A program made the translations under genes and the position numbers. The notes beneath the pieces are model-generated. The model searched no databases. It saw nothing but the letters and a program-made list of their open reading frames with translations, and was not told the origin of the DNA. Below are positions 27,001 to 36,654 of a stretch of 64,000 nucleotides of DNA, piece after piece (position 1 is the stretch's first letter; the number at the start of each line of letters is the position of its first letter). The DNA comes from Pagrus major (Eukaryota > Chordata > Actinopteri > Spariformes > Sparidae). The stretch is taken from assembly GCF_040436345.1 (NCBI RefSeq), contig NC_133224.1:14454703-14518702 (forward strand), read 5' to 3'.

Positions 27001-27662
27001 CATGACGACTTATAACTCTACCATAGCAGGACAGCTTTTCTAGAGGAAATGCATAAATTGGCAACAAGTTTGATAATCTCCTGGGAAAATAAATATTTTT
27101 CATGGTGACACATGCATCATGTGTTGTTGGCAGGAGCTTAAGATAAGATTGTTTTAGTGTAGTGTGACTGGTAAGCAGCATATCAGTAATTGATGTCAGA
27201 CAAACCTCTGCCCTGGATGTATCAGAGGTATTCATTCAATTCATGGTATCGAAGATACATAACATATTTATCACTTGACATGCATTAGGTATGCATTTAA
27301 TATTAGTTTAGCAATGAGAAGATGATATTCCAGCAGCGTATGGTGGTGCAGCAAGAAATCTATAGTAGGTTTGTTTTTGGAGGGAATCCTCCTGTTGTCC
27401 ATAAATTACTCAAAGAGCCAAACACTCCATCTAGTGGTCATTTAATGAACATTCACCACAACGTACACTACCCCATAAACATACTACTATGTTCTAACTA
27501 TAAATGTAGCGGACGGATCAGTGATCATTGATCAGTGTCTGTTTATTTCAGAGCCGTGGGGACATTTGCTCGGGCCCTCGACTGCAGCAGCTCCATCCGC
27601 CAGCCCAGCCTCCACATGAGTGCAGCCGCAGCCTCAAGAGACATCACACTGGTGAGACTACT

Positions 27663-27732
<70 letters not shown>

Positions 27733-30700
27733 GTGTCCGTGTCCGTGTGTGTCCGTGTGTGTCTGTGTCCGTGTCCGCACGCTCATTTTTCCATACTATA
27801 CAAGAGTGCTGCAGGTATAAGTCCCAAAACCTAGAAAGACTTTTTTTTTAACTTGATCATCACCTACAATTGTGACAGTAGTTATTAGTGGCATAGTAAA
27901 ATCACCATTAAAATGTTGAGGAAATAAATAATTATGTTTATTTTACATCAATTTTAAGAAATAGGTTTAAAACAAATTGAAGTTATCTCTAAACTGAAAA
28001 AAGAGATTAAAGAAAAAGTAAAGTAATTAAAGTCTGATGTGTGTCAGTCTTTGTACTGAGGTCTGTGCTCAGAAACCAAAACTCCACAACCTGGTCACTG
28101 CTTGTACCTAGTTACTTCAGATTGATAAAATGTACACTGATGTAAAGCATCTGCAACTCCAAACTTAAAGTACTTTAACCTCCAAACTGTACTCAGCTGA
28201 AAAGCTTGTTGTGTTGTCACATTTAACTGCAGTTCACAGTTTAACAAATGTTCCTATGAACAGTTCTTCTGTGTTTAGCTCCGCTGTTGGCTGTTGGCTG
28301 TTAGCTCCGTCAGCTGTTAGCTCTCATGCTGTAGGGCTCAAAACAAATGGTGTCACATCGTCCTCTCCCTTGGGGATGACAGAAAATGTAGTTATTGTGA
28401 ACAGATAATCCCAAATGATAAACTGAACAGGCTACTTCTTACTACAATGTAGCGCGTCTTCTCACACTGTTACCATAGTGATCTGTCTCTCCACAGCACT
28501 GTGTCAGTGTTACAAACACTGGCTGGCCTCTTAGCACGAGAACTAATTTTATGAGAACTGTGCGCGCTACCAGTCCATCTTTCCCCTGAGTCACAAACAG
28601 CTGGCTGGACCTCGCAAATGTGTTGTACTGGTTAAACCAAGAGGGCTCTGAAAATCTGTATTGATATTGACAGGAGGAGAGGTAGTGAGCTGTTAGCAGT
28701 GCTGTGTGGCTGTGGCATTTTAACAGCACAGAGAAAATGTCTCCTTTTTAAGTGACGGGCTTTATAGAGACCACCAATCAAACTTTTTACAACGTATATT
28801 GGCCGATAACGATAGGTGAGTCAATCGGAACACCCTTGGTAAATATTCCTTTTGTGAATTTTAAAGCGTTTACCTGTCCTAAAAAAGGCAAAGTTGCAAA
28901 CAAGTGGCTAAATAAGACTACAGAGGGGACATTGGGGACATTAAATGTTAATACACCATACATGGAGACACACTGTAAGATTTGATTGTCCTACCTGTCC
29001 TAACCTAGTTTTCAGAGTAGTTTATGTCATCCTTACCAAGTCGATGAGTGTTGTCATGACTGTTTAACCAGTTAACCTCAAACTAACACACTTGAAAAGT
29101 GGGGCCAAGCTATATTACAGTGAAGCTAAACTGCTTGGTTTACTTGTTTCAGGTTCGATAACCTAACAGGTGCCTCTGGCCATGATACATACTGTAGAAC
29201 TAGTGGTACCTGTCAGTATTTAGAAGTGTGTACAGCCTCGTATGGTAAGGTAGGTAAATATATAGATTGGTGTCTGTGATGATGAAGCTCTAATGTTCCA
29301 CCACTCATCCCTACCCTCTCTCTGCTCTCAGTTCCATGCAATGGACACATTGCAGAAGAACAACTATGACTTGGCCAAAGCCATGTCCACCCTGGTTCCT
29401 CAGGGGGGGCCGGTGCTGTGCCGCGATGAGATGGAGGAGTGGAGCGCCTCAGAGGCCATGCTGTTTGAGGAGGCTCTGGAGAAATACGGCAAAGACTTCA
29501 ACGACATCCGCCAGGACTTTGTAAGCTCATCTTTTCTGCCGTCTTTTACAGTGGTGGTGGACACTTGATTAGTGGGGATATTGAAGATATTGAATCAACA
29601 TATTGAACTGTCCTGTATATACCCTTTTATGTGGAGATCTGGTTCAATAGATGTTTTCCTTTCCCTCAGCTGCCCTGGAAGTCTCTAGCCAGTGTGGTCC
29701 AGTTCTACTACATGTGGAAGACTACCGACCGCTACATCCAACAGGTAGGTCTACATAAAATCCCAAAATAGCAGAAGGTGCTGTTCGATTTGGGTTTACC
29801 TGGGGCTGAAGCCATTTCTCATTCTTTGTTCTCTCTTTGTCAGAAACGACTAAAGGCAGCAGAGGCAGACAGCAAGCTGAAGCAGGTGTACATCCCCACC
29901 TAGTGAGTATTACTGTAAACTGCTAGACAAAGTAGCTTCCATGAGTATGAACCGAGTAACTCACTCTTCTTTCCACTCTCCACTCCTCCCCTCACCAGCA
30001 CCAAACCCAACCCCAACCAGATCATGGTTCCAGGCAGCAAGCCTGGTATGAACGGGGCAGCAGGCTTTCAGAAAGGACTCAGCTGTGAGAGCTGCCACAG
30101 TAAGTCCACACTCTGAACAAAGGATTCCATGATGACAGTTTCTGTACGTTCAGTTGCAGACAGGAGAAGACATTTTTAAGAATTTTTTTGTTTGCCGGAT
30201 AGAGCAAATTTGTCTGTACAGGAAGTTCTTGAATGAAGCTCAGCATTTTCTAGAGTACAATGGATACAGATGTTTGTTTTTTTTACAGATGTGAACACCT
30301 GCTGTGTCACCTTTAGAAAGAGGATGGTTTCATAGACGTGTTGATCTACTGTGTCTTTACTGTTTGTGAAAGCTTATCAGCTACAGTTCAGTAGTTACTT
30401 CCTCTTTACTGCATGTATTGTCTTTAGTGGCACAGCCTGTATTCTTTTTCACACTGAACGATATCACTGCCGACTTTGGTGTTACTCTGGACTCCATCTA
30501 TAAAGCAGTGCAGCTCACAACACAGATGTTTTATAAGCCGTTGAGATTTATTGTTGAGATTTATTTTCTAACACAGAGTCTCCTTCCACCAACCTAGCGG
30601 CCCAGTCTCCTCAGTGGTATGCCTGGGGACCTCCCAACATGCAGTGCAGATTGTGCGCCTCCTGTTGGAATTACTGGAAGAAGTATGGAGGCCTGAAGAC

Positions 30701-33317
30701 CCCCACACAGCTAGAGGGCGCTGCTAGAGCTGGCTCTGTAAGTCTCCTTTCTCACAATCGTATCACCTTAAAGAAGGTTTTTCAATTAATAATAGATTTG
30801 AGTTATAAACAAGAGTTGACAACTCAGAATGATATGTCTCAAGGTTGAGTTGCGTCCCTCATGATGTCCCTTCTTCCTCTCCATCCAGGAGTCAGGCCCC
30901 CGCGGTCACATGACACGTCAGGAGGTCCAGGGCATGTCACCGTTCACCCGCAACGAGGGTCGAGCCAAGCTGCTGGCCAAGAACCGCCAGACATTCATCC
31001 TGCAGACCACCAAGTTGACCCGCATCGCTCGCCGGGTGTGTGAGGACATTCTGCAGCCTCGCCGCGCTGCACGGCGACCCTACGCCTCCATCAATGCCAA
31101 TGCTGTCAAAGCTGAGTGTATGTACACACGCATCAACACTACTCCGGTTTCCAGAGTGAAGCCTGTTATTAATAAGATTCCACAGACTTTATGTGACACT
31201 ATCATATGTACATTTTTCATTCTGTGAGTCTTCTTAGCTATTTTCTAGACTGCTATCAAGTTAGAGTTGAGGATGTACAGTCATATCACATGCTGTGGTT
31301 TTTAACGGTTATTGTGTTTAAATGTTGTGTGTAAACCAGCACATTAAACAAGCTGCTTTATCTAAACCACACTGGAGAAATGTGTGAATTGACATGTCTG
31401 TATCCTCAGGTATGATCCGGCTGCCCAAAGCCACAAAAACTCCTCTAAAGAGCAAGTTGGTGCCTCGACAGTCACTGGCCACCATAGTGAAGGATTTAGG
31501 TAAGAACACATCATGTGACATCATCTCTCATCTCATCTCTCAATCCTGAACTGTGGCTGTAGAGCGTGTTGTCCACTTATTGGAAGTCCGGGTGCATGTC
31601 AGAGTGCTTTTTGGCAAGATGGTGAACCCTGGTATGTGTGTGAGTGGCTGGACATAGACATTTTGGGGGGCGCTTTGGATAGAAAGCGCTGTATTGCTCC
31701 TGATAAGCAAGTCGGCGCCCTGCATGGCAGCAGCCTCTGCTATCACTGTATGAATGTGTGTGTGTCTCAATGTGTTGCGGCATGTGTTGTAGTAGTAGGT
31801 CGACTCGAAAAGCACTTTATAACGCAGGCAACATATGTGTGCCTTAACTGTCCTTCCTCCAGTCTGATTGGTTGTTGTTGTTTCTGCAGCCATCTCAGCT
31901 CCTCTGAAACTGAAGGCGTCTAGAGGACCCCCGACACCCATCAACAGGAATCAGGCCAGCCAGCCTCGTGTGGGCCAAAGCCTGCTGGGAAAGAGAGGCT
32001 TTGACAGCGTCAGTATTCTGCACAAACACACGTTCATGTTCTGTTTCTTTTTGTTTGGAATCCGCCTGCTGACAGAAGCTGAATCAAACTGTCAACTTGC
32101 TTGACGTGCAGTTTGCACATCACGGTCTTGAGATTTGGGAGGTGTGTGTATCAGCTTCTCCGTCACCTACGGTTACTTTGTGAGTCTTCACTGCATAGGT
32201 CCACAGAGACATGTGTGTATCATAATTCCAGCATCAGACCACAGTACACCACTAAGTAACCACCGCAACACAAGGAATCAGCTCCAGCCAACTAAACCAG
32301 TGTTTCCCACACATAGACGTTACTGTGGCGGGCCGCCCAGGTGTACCAACGGCCGCCTAAATATATTTGGCAACCCATTTCAGCATTCTTTTACTTATAT
32401 TTTTTCTTATATTTTTCAACTTTATAAAACATGCTGCAGACAAAGAAAGTTAACTGAGCAGACACATTCTGTGAGAGAGAAACAGAAAGGTGCGGTAAGT
32501 CAGTGTGTGTACATTCAACGTACAATTACAGCTAATTACAGGAGTTTCATTCTTAGGTCAAATACCAAGCCTCCTTTTGCTCCCGAGACGAGCACATCTT
32601 CCTGAATGATAAATGTTCATCTGTACTGAAGCTGCTCCACACCGCTGATTTTGAAGTCTTGCTCTTTTTCTTTTAAGTGAAACAACACGGTCGATTCAAC
32701 CTCTTGGTCTTTCATTGGTTCACAGGCTACAGGGGTGCCCTACCCAGCCAATGGGAGGCCGTATACTTCAGGTATGAGGACCACCTCTCAGTCGGTCATC
32801 AAGAGGCAGAAGGTCAGCCAGGGAGAGGCACCCAACCCTGTGGTGTTTGTGGCTACAAAGGACACCAGGTACATTTTACTTACTGTGTTAATCAGTAGAA
32901 TTCTGTAATGTGGAGGAGGAAGTACATTGTGTTGATGCTATTATCTGTCACACCACACCACTAACCCATGTCCATGTGTGCTCAGTGTCGTCGTTATGGA
33001 TGTTACCAAGTTGTCACTCACTGCTCAATGCCTTCATCAACGGGTAGTCAGCTGATTGTAACATTACTTTGTCAAACTTGTGTTGTAGCTGTCACAGAGA
33101 AACTTGCCTTAGAGGTGAAGTATTGGACTTGTAAGTGATGTCCTGGTGCTCTCTTTCGACCAGGGCTCTGAGGAAACATCTGACCCAGTCAGAGATGCGT
33201 CGGGCAGCGAGGAAGCCTCATCTCTTGGTTCGGATCAAGCTGCCACTGCCCCCTCGCTCCTTGGCCATGCCCCTGCTCCCCTCCAGCACCAGCGAACCCA
33301 TTGTCCTGGAGGACTGA
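6179..33317 (+). CDS. mta2: Metastasis-associated protein MTA2 (NuRD subunit), complete
   Basis: Eighteen coding exons, all GT-AG and frame-consistent: 6179-6206, 16732-16799, 18422-18515, 25393-25510, 26029-26092, 26610-26727, 26841-26943, 27552-27651, 29332-29520, 29670-29744, 29844-29902, 29999-30099, 30598-30737, 30889-31117, 31410-31499, 31890-32008, 32726-32868, 33164-33317 (TGA). The product is 663 aa; human MTA2 has 668. It starts MAANMYRVG. Order: BAH domain about 1-144, ELM2 about 145-255, SANT about 263-315 ([19 protein letters not shown]), GATA-type zinc finger with Cys368, 371, 389 and 392, then a basic C-terminal half with a KRQK nuclear-signal-like motif and the TKDTRALRK segment, ending SEPIVLED. 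Known role: scaffold joining HDAC1/2 and RBBP4/7 in the nuclear NuRD complex. Intron 1 is 10.5 kb. Nothing looks broken. Confidence 0.97.
6207..8615 (+). other. mta2: mta2 intron 1, proximal part
   Basis: Non-coding. The first 800 bases carry an unusual density of the words gctagc, ttagcc and gctaac (6270-6340 and 6780-7020). The rest is unremarkable. Open frames at 7447-7683 and on the minus strand at 7726-7935 resemble no family I know and lack splice context. Confidence 0.6.
8616..8925 (+). repeat. High-copy teleost 'gggctgtaactaacg' repeat
   Basis: Starts tagggctgtaactaacggtt, then the typical blocks gttgattattttgttgataa, attcagtttactgtcataga, gaaaccaaacaatatctaca and ctggaatcagagaattt, ending around tagttgattataaaaatag. 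This order matches a hAT-like miniature element abundant in teleosts, as I remember it. The far terminus is worn, so no target duplication can be read. Confidence 0.7.
9096..10169. mobile_element. Foldback element with about 240-250-bp inverted arms
   Basis: The left arm (about 9096-9337) and right arm (about 9918-10169) are inverted copies. Left-arm words gacatgttta, cagtgtgttcaaa, gctgctaaatgttggcaggt, actttagcactttagacac, agacaggctggtacagccat and aaggaaacaaacaa all recur, reverse-complemented and in mirrored order, in the right arm. The central spacer of about 580 bases is unique and non-coding. The structure fits a long-TIR or foldback DNA transposon derivative inside mta2 intron 1. No transposase was found. 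Confidence 0.85.
10170..14320 (+). other. mta2: mta2 intron 1, middle part
   Basis: No exon, RNA gene or clearly delimited element could be supported. Scattered repeat-like words occur: 'tttcacactggacagaaatccc' style text near 13025, echoed near 20335, and 'aaccaaacagcgccagcataagag' near 12815, echoed near 20405. They suggest old copies of the family better preserved at 20330-21060. Confidence 0.45.
14330..14650 (+). repeat. Interspersed repeat, related to 21843-22940
   Basis: Shares with 21843 onward, in order: 'ccagacattaccc', 'aaatgtcaaaat', 'ttgagcccatgtgtga', 'tggtcattgtcc' and 'tctgcttgcctg'. This copy is uninterrupted, whereas the other is split by a hAT insertion. It therefore shows what the empty site of that insertion looked like. 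Confidence 0.7.
17006..17030 (+). repeat. (CAG)8 microsatellite in mta2 intron 1
   Basis: 25 bases of uninterrupted CAG units, 207 bases after exon 2. It is in inverted relation to the CTG tract at 17234-17273. Confidence 0.98.
17234..17273 (+). repeat. (TGC/CTG)13 microsatellite in mta2 intron 2
   Basis: 40 bases of pure TGC units directly behind a short GT run. It lies in the intron after exon 2 (16732-16799). Open frames across it (polyAla on +, polyGln or polySer on -) are products of the repeat, not genes. Confidence 0.98.
17666..17750 (+). repeat. (GT)n microsatellite
   Basis: About 85 bases of pure TG units in mta2 intron 2, the longest pure dinucleotide tract of the window. Confidence 0.98.
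18930..19110 (+). repeat. Interspersed repeat, 'caatatcaaggtatttggtc' family
   Basis: Contains catccctacaatattgtcgc, caatatcaaggtatttggtc and related words. Relatives lie at about 24950-25200 (opposite strand) and 52000-52260 (same strand). Three copies in one window show a multi-copy family. No coding part or termini were resolved. Confidence 0.7.
19609..19643 (+). repeat. (CA)n microsatellite
   Basis: About 35 bases of CA units in mta2 intron 3. Confidence 0.95.
20330..21060. repeat. Degenerate repeat block in mta2 intron 3
   Basis: Text here (ttcacacagagactccgc, ctcacactgaaccaagcagc, gcggcataaag, gacgtcagtgtg) echoes words around 12815-12880 and 13025-13050 and is more CpG-rich than its surroundings. 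I take it as an old interspersed element of unknown class. Boundaries are approximate. Confidence 0.4.
21125..21245 (-). repeat. tRNA-derived SINE head
   Basis: Read on the minus strand it begins ggtgcccattagctcggttg. It has an A-box-like TAGCTCGGTTGG (complement of 21223-21234) and a perfect B-box GGTTCAAGTCC (complement of 21161-21171), followed by cctttgctacatgtcc. This is a tRNA-like pol III promoter in a fish SINE. The A-to-B distance and unpaired arms argue against a functional tRNA gene. A related copy is at 54218-54302. Confidence 0.75.
21843..22940 (+). repeat. Older interspersed repeat split by a hAT insertion
   Basis: Its left part (21843-22008) and right part (22811-22940) match 14330-14650 in order (ccagacattaccc, gagcccatgtgtga, tggtcattgtcc, then ctgcttgcctg). 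The 22009-22810 segment is absent from the other copy. The two halves rejoin at the duplicated word gagcaag. Confidence 0.7.
22009..22810 (-). mobile_element. hAT-family transposon remnant with BED finger and transposase piece
   Basis: 802 bp. Ends are TAGAGCAATGTTC (left) and, reverse-complemented, TAGAGTTGTTCC (right). It is flanked by cgagcaag and tgagcaag, an 8-bp target duplication with one mismatch, as expected for hAT. On the minus strand, 22602-22450 encodes a BED zinc finger (PATCSVCKA, then [10 protein letters not shown]). After a stop and frame change, 22441-22255 encodes a transposase start with the hAT-like motif FTTDIWTS. Most of the transposase is deleted, so the copy is dead. 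It is inserted in an older repeat within mta2 intron 3. Confidence 0.88.
23493..23524 (+). repeat. (GT)n microsatellite
   Basis: About 32 bases of TG units in mta2 intron 3. The preceding 30 bases are also TG/TGCA-rich. Confidence 0.95.
23606..23644 (+). repeat. (GT)n microsatellite
   Basis: About 39 bases of GT units, followed by a G-rich stretch (23645-23765) with several GGGG and GGGGG runs that could form G-quadruplexes. Confidence 0.95.
23987..24031 (+). repeat. (CA)n microsatellite
   Basis: About 44 bases of CA units in mta2 intron 3, in inverted orientation to the GT tracts some 350-500 bases upstream. Confidence 0.95.
24950..25205 (-). repeat. Interspersed repeat, 'caatatcaaggtatttggtc' family
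   Basis: Read on the minus strand it gives tagtcatcccaacaatatcg, ggtatttggtc, gcatttatgaagtgc and atttcaaaatatcagg, in the same order as the + strand at 52000-52260. Confidence 0.7.
26231..26590 (+). repeat. Interspersed 'ggtcgactgatat' repeat
   Basis: Begins tagcggtcgactgatatatt, followed by ccaataccgattattggtaa and ggagacagataacc. This is the start of a common teleost 'gtcgaccgatat' DNA repeat, recalled from memory. The word gctgcatcagagcc, near 26483, recurs reverse-complemented near 36970. It lies in mta2 intron 5 and stops just before exon 6. Confidence 0.65.
27668..27778 (+). repeat. Compound (GT)n microsatellite behind mta2 exon 8
   Basis: About 60 bases of pure GT are followed by imperfect GTGTCC units to about 27778. 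It starts only 17-19 bases after the exon 8 splice donor at 27652. Confidence 0.97.
28160..28820. repeat. Degenerate repeat sequence in mta2 intron 8
   Basis: Near 28795 the text 'gtatattggccgataacgat' is the end typical of the ggtcgactgatat family. Ahead of it lie gttagct-rich words (28270-28325). Boundaries and class are uncertain; no exon was found. Confidence 0.4.
30577..30597 (+). other. mta2: Possible alternative 21-nt extension of mta2 exon 13
   Basis: Two AG acceptors stand in tandem. The one before 30598 gives the family-like reading [16 protein letters not shown]. The one before 30577 (ttattttctaacacag) would add 21 in-frame nucleotides coding KSPSTNL and change the split Thr codon. 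The insertion falls in the loop of the GATA finger between Cys371 and Cys389, changing C-x17-C to C-x24-C. The upstream site has a better T-rich tract. I chose the downstream site because it restores the canonical spacing. Confidence 0.5.
31555..31835 (+). repeat. Degenerate teleost SINE-like repeat in mta2 intron 15
   Basis: Ordered blocks ggctgtagagcgtgttgtcc, gcatgtcagagtgctttttg, gcaagatggtgaaccc, gcgccctgcatggcagc, tgtatgaatgtgtgtg and cgaaaagcactttataacgc match from memory a common fish repeat whose head is tRNA-like and whose tail reads 'agaaaagcgctatataagcg'. This copy is heavily mutated. Confidence 0.6.
32297..32680 (+). repeat. hAT-like 'cagtgtttcccacacatag' repeat
   Basis: Begins ccagtgtttcccacacatag then actgtggcgggccgcc, a terminus shared by a very common family of fish hAT-type miniature elements. 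It lies in mta2 intron 16, just before exon 17. The right end is not clear. Confidence 0.65.
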
Positions 33318-33498
33318 AGAGAAGGGACACGGGGGTCTTTCAACAGGACACGGGGGTCGGGTGGGAGGTGGGGAGGGCGGGTCTGTGCTCAAGCCATCAC
33401 TTAACAGGCAGCACATTACGCCATACCAGTAGTCTTTATTTTCCCTCTTTTCAGTGTCATTTTTCTTTAGTCCTCTGTTACTTCCCAAAAGTTGTGTC

Positions 33499-33500
<2 letters not shown>

Positions 33501-33532
<32 letters not shown>
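33501..33532 (+). repeat. (CA)16 microsatellite in the mta2 3' UTR region
   Basis: 32 bases of CA units starting 184 bases after the mta2 stop codon. Confidence 0.97.
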
Positions 33533-33533
<1 letters not shown>

Positions 33534-34470
33534 ACACATAACTGTACATTTCCATGAAGTTGAATGCACACATCAACACGCTGAAAATCACACAACACCT
33601 TGGGCTTTGTAGTATTTTATTGCAGATCCAGAATTCTTTTGCTTCCCTTTTCAATGCCATCTGTTTTTAAATGTGTAATTTAAATCAAGATATTTCTCAT
33701 CCTGAAACAATGGTGATAAAGCACACTTTGTTTTTCCTCCACGTCTCTATCTTTGTGTAAATATATGCATCATTTAAGGGGGGGGGGGGCACCCACAGTA
33801 TGTAAGGAGAACGGGGGGTGGGCAGGTGGAAATGGGACCGCTGTAGCAGGCCGAAGGTCAAATCTGAATCGACGATTTCCCTCATACACTTCTTAACTCC
33901 ATTTCAGCAGGGAAAAATCTGACTGGCTGTCAATTGTAGCTTATTGACAGTACACATGTTCATTGGCGAGTTGAGGAGACACTTTGACACTGCTGCTCTC
34001 AGTCAGTGTGAACACGATGTTTGATCCATCTACAGCCATTTTATTTTTCTCTCTGAGTCTGTAATTTGTCAGCTTTTCCTATCATCTGTTGGTAGACAAA
34101 AGGGGTTAAAGGGTTTAATAAATCCCCGGAGGTTCATCCCATCTGAACCTCATAATGTCCTCTGTTTTATGGAAGTCTATCGAGTGAGCACAAAACAACT
34201 AGAGCAGTGTGAAAGTTGAGGTTTGACAGTGTGCAGAGAGAGAAGCGAAGGTAAAGAACAAACCTGTTGACAAAGTGAGGATAGAATTTAACAAAAAGTA
34301 GGTCATTGTTTTCTCACTATGATCAAAGCTGATTGTCTAGTTTTGGAAGGATGTATCACTCATACAAAATCAAAAGTGCCACCCTGTTAGACGCTCACTA
34401 AATTGTTTCAGGGCTTCAACTAACCATATTGCTATTCTAAATTAATCTGCCAGATACCTTTTTAATGATA

Positions 34471-34640
34471 AGGTTAAAGGATACGTTCACTCAAAAAAGA
34501 ATATTCAGTCGTTATGCTGATGGAAAGCCAGGTGAAGTTTGGTAGTCCACAAAACATTTCTGGGGCTTCACAGCAAAACAGCGTTGCAGCATTCTAAACA
34601 CCTCAAGTAGATCGAGACTTGTTTTAAAACGTTAAAAAAA
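34471..34640 (+). repeat. Interspersed teleost repeat, copy B
   Basis: Begins ggttaaaggatacgttcact and continues gatggaaagccaggtgaagt, tagtccacaaaacatttctg, gcttcacagcaaaacagcg and gagacttgttttaaaacg. Collinear with copy A at 265-470. Further family words (agctgctaggctgaaagc, gcgtgcaccccgg) continue in inverted order to about 34800. Confidence 0.75.
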
Positions 34641-36469
34641 AAAAATAGCTCCAACCAGTTTGTCCGGTGTAATCCAAGTTACCAGTATCCCAGAGAACCC
34701 AAATGAAGTTTAGAAGATGTTATTAACACAATTTTTAAAGCTGGAATCTTCATCTTCATCACTTTAGCTGCTAGGCTGAAAGCGTTAGCGTGCACCCCGG
34801 CTGAAACTGCTTATACTTGTTTTGTCCTCATTTGTGCTCCGTACCATCTCCACCTTCACATCACAGGTGTCATTTTTTACGAAACTGAATTAGGGTTGCA
34901 GTCGAGCTGCATTTTGTCTTTTGTCTCCTGTCACTTGATCCCCACTTTTAGGCAGTTTAAAGAGAAAAGTGTCCCGACTCCTCCTGTTCTCCTGACCTCA
35001 CCCCAAGAAGTCTGAACAGGCAGTCTGGAATCAAAGGGGAGAGGGTCATCATTGGAGTCTGTTGCAGTGTAGGAGGCTTGTATGTAGTGTCTGAGTAAAT
35101 TCAAATTATTGTGGTTTCCATTGAGTTGCACATATGAGTGTGTGACTTGCCATGATGAGAACACATTTGGCTTAGTGGTACTATGTTTGAGTCCGCAAGA
35201 ATCCAAAATGAAGCCATAATGTGCAAAAAAAAAATGTTGTGGTCCATTGTGAAGGGACACTTTGACCCTGAGGTAATCTCTTAATTAAAGCCACAGTATT
35301 TCTGACAATGTGCTGTTTGGTTGGTTAGAATGAAACTGATACAAAAGAAAAACTAAAAGTCTGTTAATAATGCAGCAATATGTACATGCACGGAAGAAAA
35401 TTAGGGCCAAAAATGAAGTTCTAAAATTAATGTTACGGATTGCAAAAAGAGTCTGAGATTAAAGTTGTATTGATTCATTCAGAACTTTATTCATATGGCC
35501 TTAATCCTCTTCTGGGAGTGTCTGGTGATGCAGAACAGAAGTGATGTTTTTGATTGTGGCTGGGTTTGAAGACGATGTGAAAGGAATCTTCAGCTGTCTC
35601 AACTTTTGCTTGGTTTATTTTAGTTCCCTGTGTTTGTACTGTTATGAAAGGGTGAGTACTAAAAGTAAGTTGTTAATTGGATAATTATAATGCCTGTGAA
35701 TCCCCACTCTAGTGAGGGGTTCCACTGGTTTTATAAGAAAGTTCGGTCCCAATGTGGGCTTTGTAATATTTCTCGGAGAAAAAAAAAGAAATTGAAGTGT
35801 TGAGTTTGTAGCAAATACTAATCTGTGTAAAGAAAAGTGGAAAACTGGCATATTTTAAACTTTTTTACATCTAAAGTGTGTAATTCTGCTCCAGTATTTT
35901 GGAGATGGCTCTAATAGGCTACTGTACATGTGAAACATTGCTCTCCGTCATAGGGTGGGTGGGGTGGTCATTTAAACCCAGGGGCAACATTCAAAAGGGA
36001 CAGGGTGCTGATTTTTGTATGATGGAGAGACAGACATGCTACAATTTAAACTTTTCTCAAGTGTTTTTTATTCCAATGTCTCTGTATCCTTTAATGTATC
36101 TTGATAAGAAAAGAAATAAAGATTTTTTTTTCTTCGTGGTCAGTCATGGGCTCTTTGTCAACTGTGTTTCTCTCGTGTTCACAAGATTGCCACACCACTA
36201 TCTCCACCCCAAAGCTCTGCAATTCCACATCACTGTTCAACATGATACTCTGCCTCCAGTCCACCAGTACTCACACGACTTCAACTTTTTAATGTTTTCC
36301 TTACAACCTTGAACCCCAGTAGATTAGGACGAGGCCTCAGAGAGTGTGAGAGAAGATCACTACTGAGAGTGGCCATAGTCTGAAGGACAAACAGGATTCC
36401 CTGGCTGAGATGGGACACACTGTATATAAGTCATGATGCATGGGTGCTGCTGTACTTGTGGCTTCATAG

Positions 36470-36640
36470 CTGTTGAAAAAACTTGAAAAGACATCTGGGG
36501 ACAAAGGCATCCTGGAGAAAAAACCTGCAGCACCCTCACAGGGAATTGCCACTGGGGCAAAGCTAGTTACATTTCAGCAAGACAACAAGCCCAAACGGGA
36601 GCAGCTACCAAACAGTGTGTCTTCTAGTGAGTCCAAATCT
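36470..36640 (+). mobile_element. Tc1-like transposase remnant
   Basis: The text catcctggagaaaaaacctg, actggggcaaagctag and tttcagcaagacaacaagcc, then cccaaac, resembles the conserved catalytic-domain stretch of vertebrate Tc1 transposases (FQQDN.PK). It is short, mutated and has no ends. Assigned from memory of the family. Confidence 0.55.
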
Positions 36641-36654
36641 TAAGGAAACTTGAT

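Larger units (their letters stand above)
33318..36140 (+). other. mta2: mta2 3' UTR and downstream sequence, candidate poly(A) sites
   Basis: No coding sequence. Two AATAAA hexamers are good candidates: 34117-34122 and 36115-36120. The second is followed by T-rich sequence and would make a 2.8-kb 3' UTR. A (CA)16 tract lies at 33501-33532 and a G10 run near 33779-33789. An interspersed repeat sits at 34471-34640. Which site is used cannot be decided here. Confidence 0.5.
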
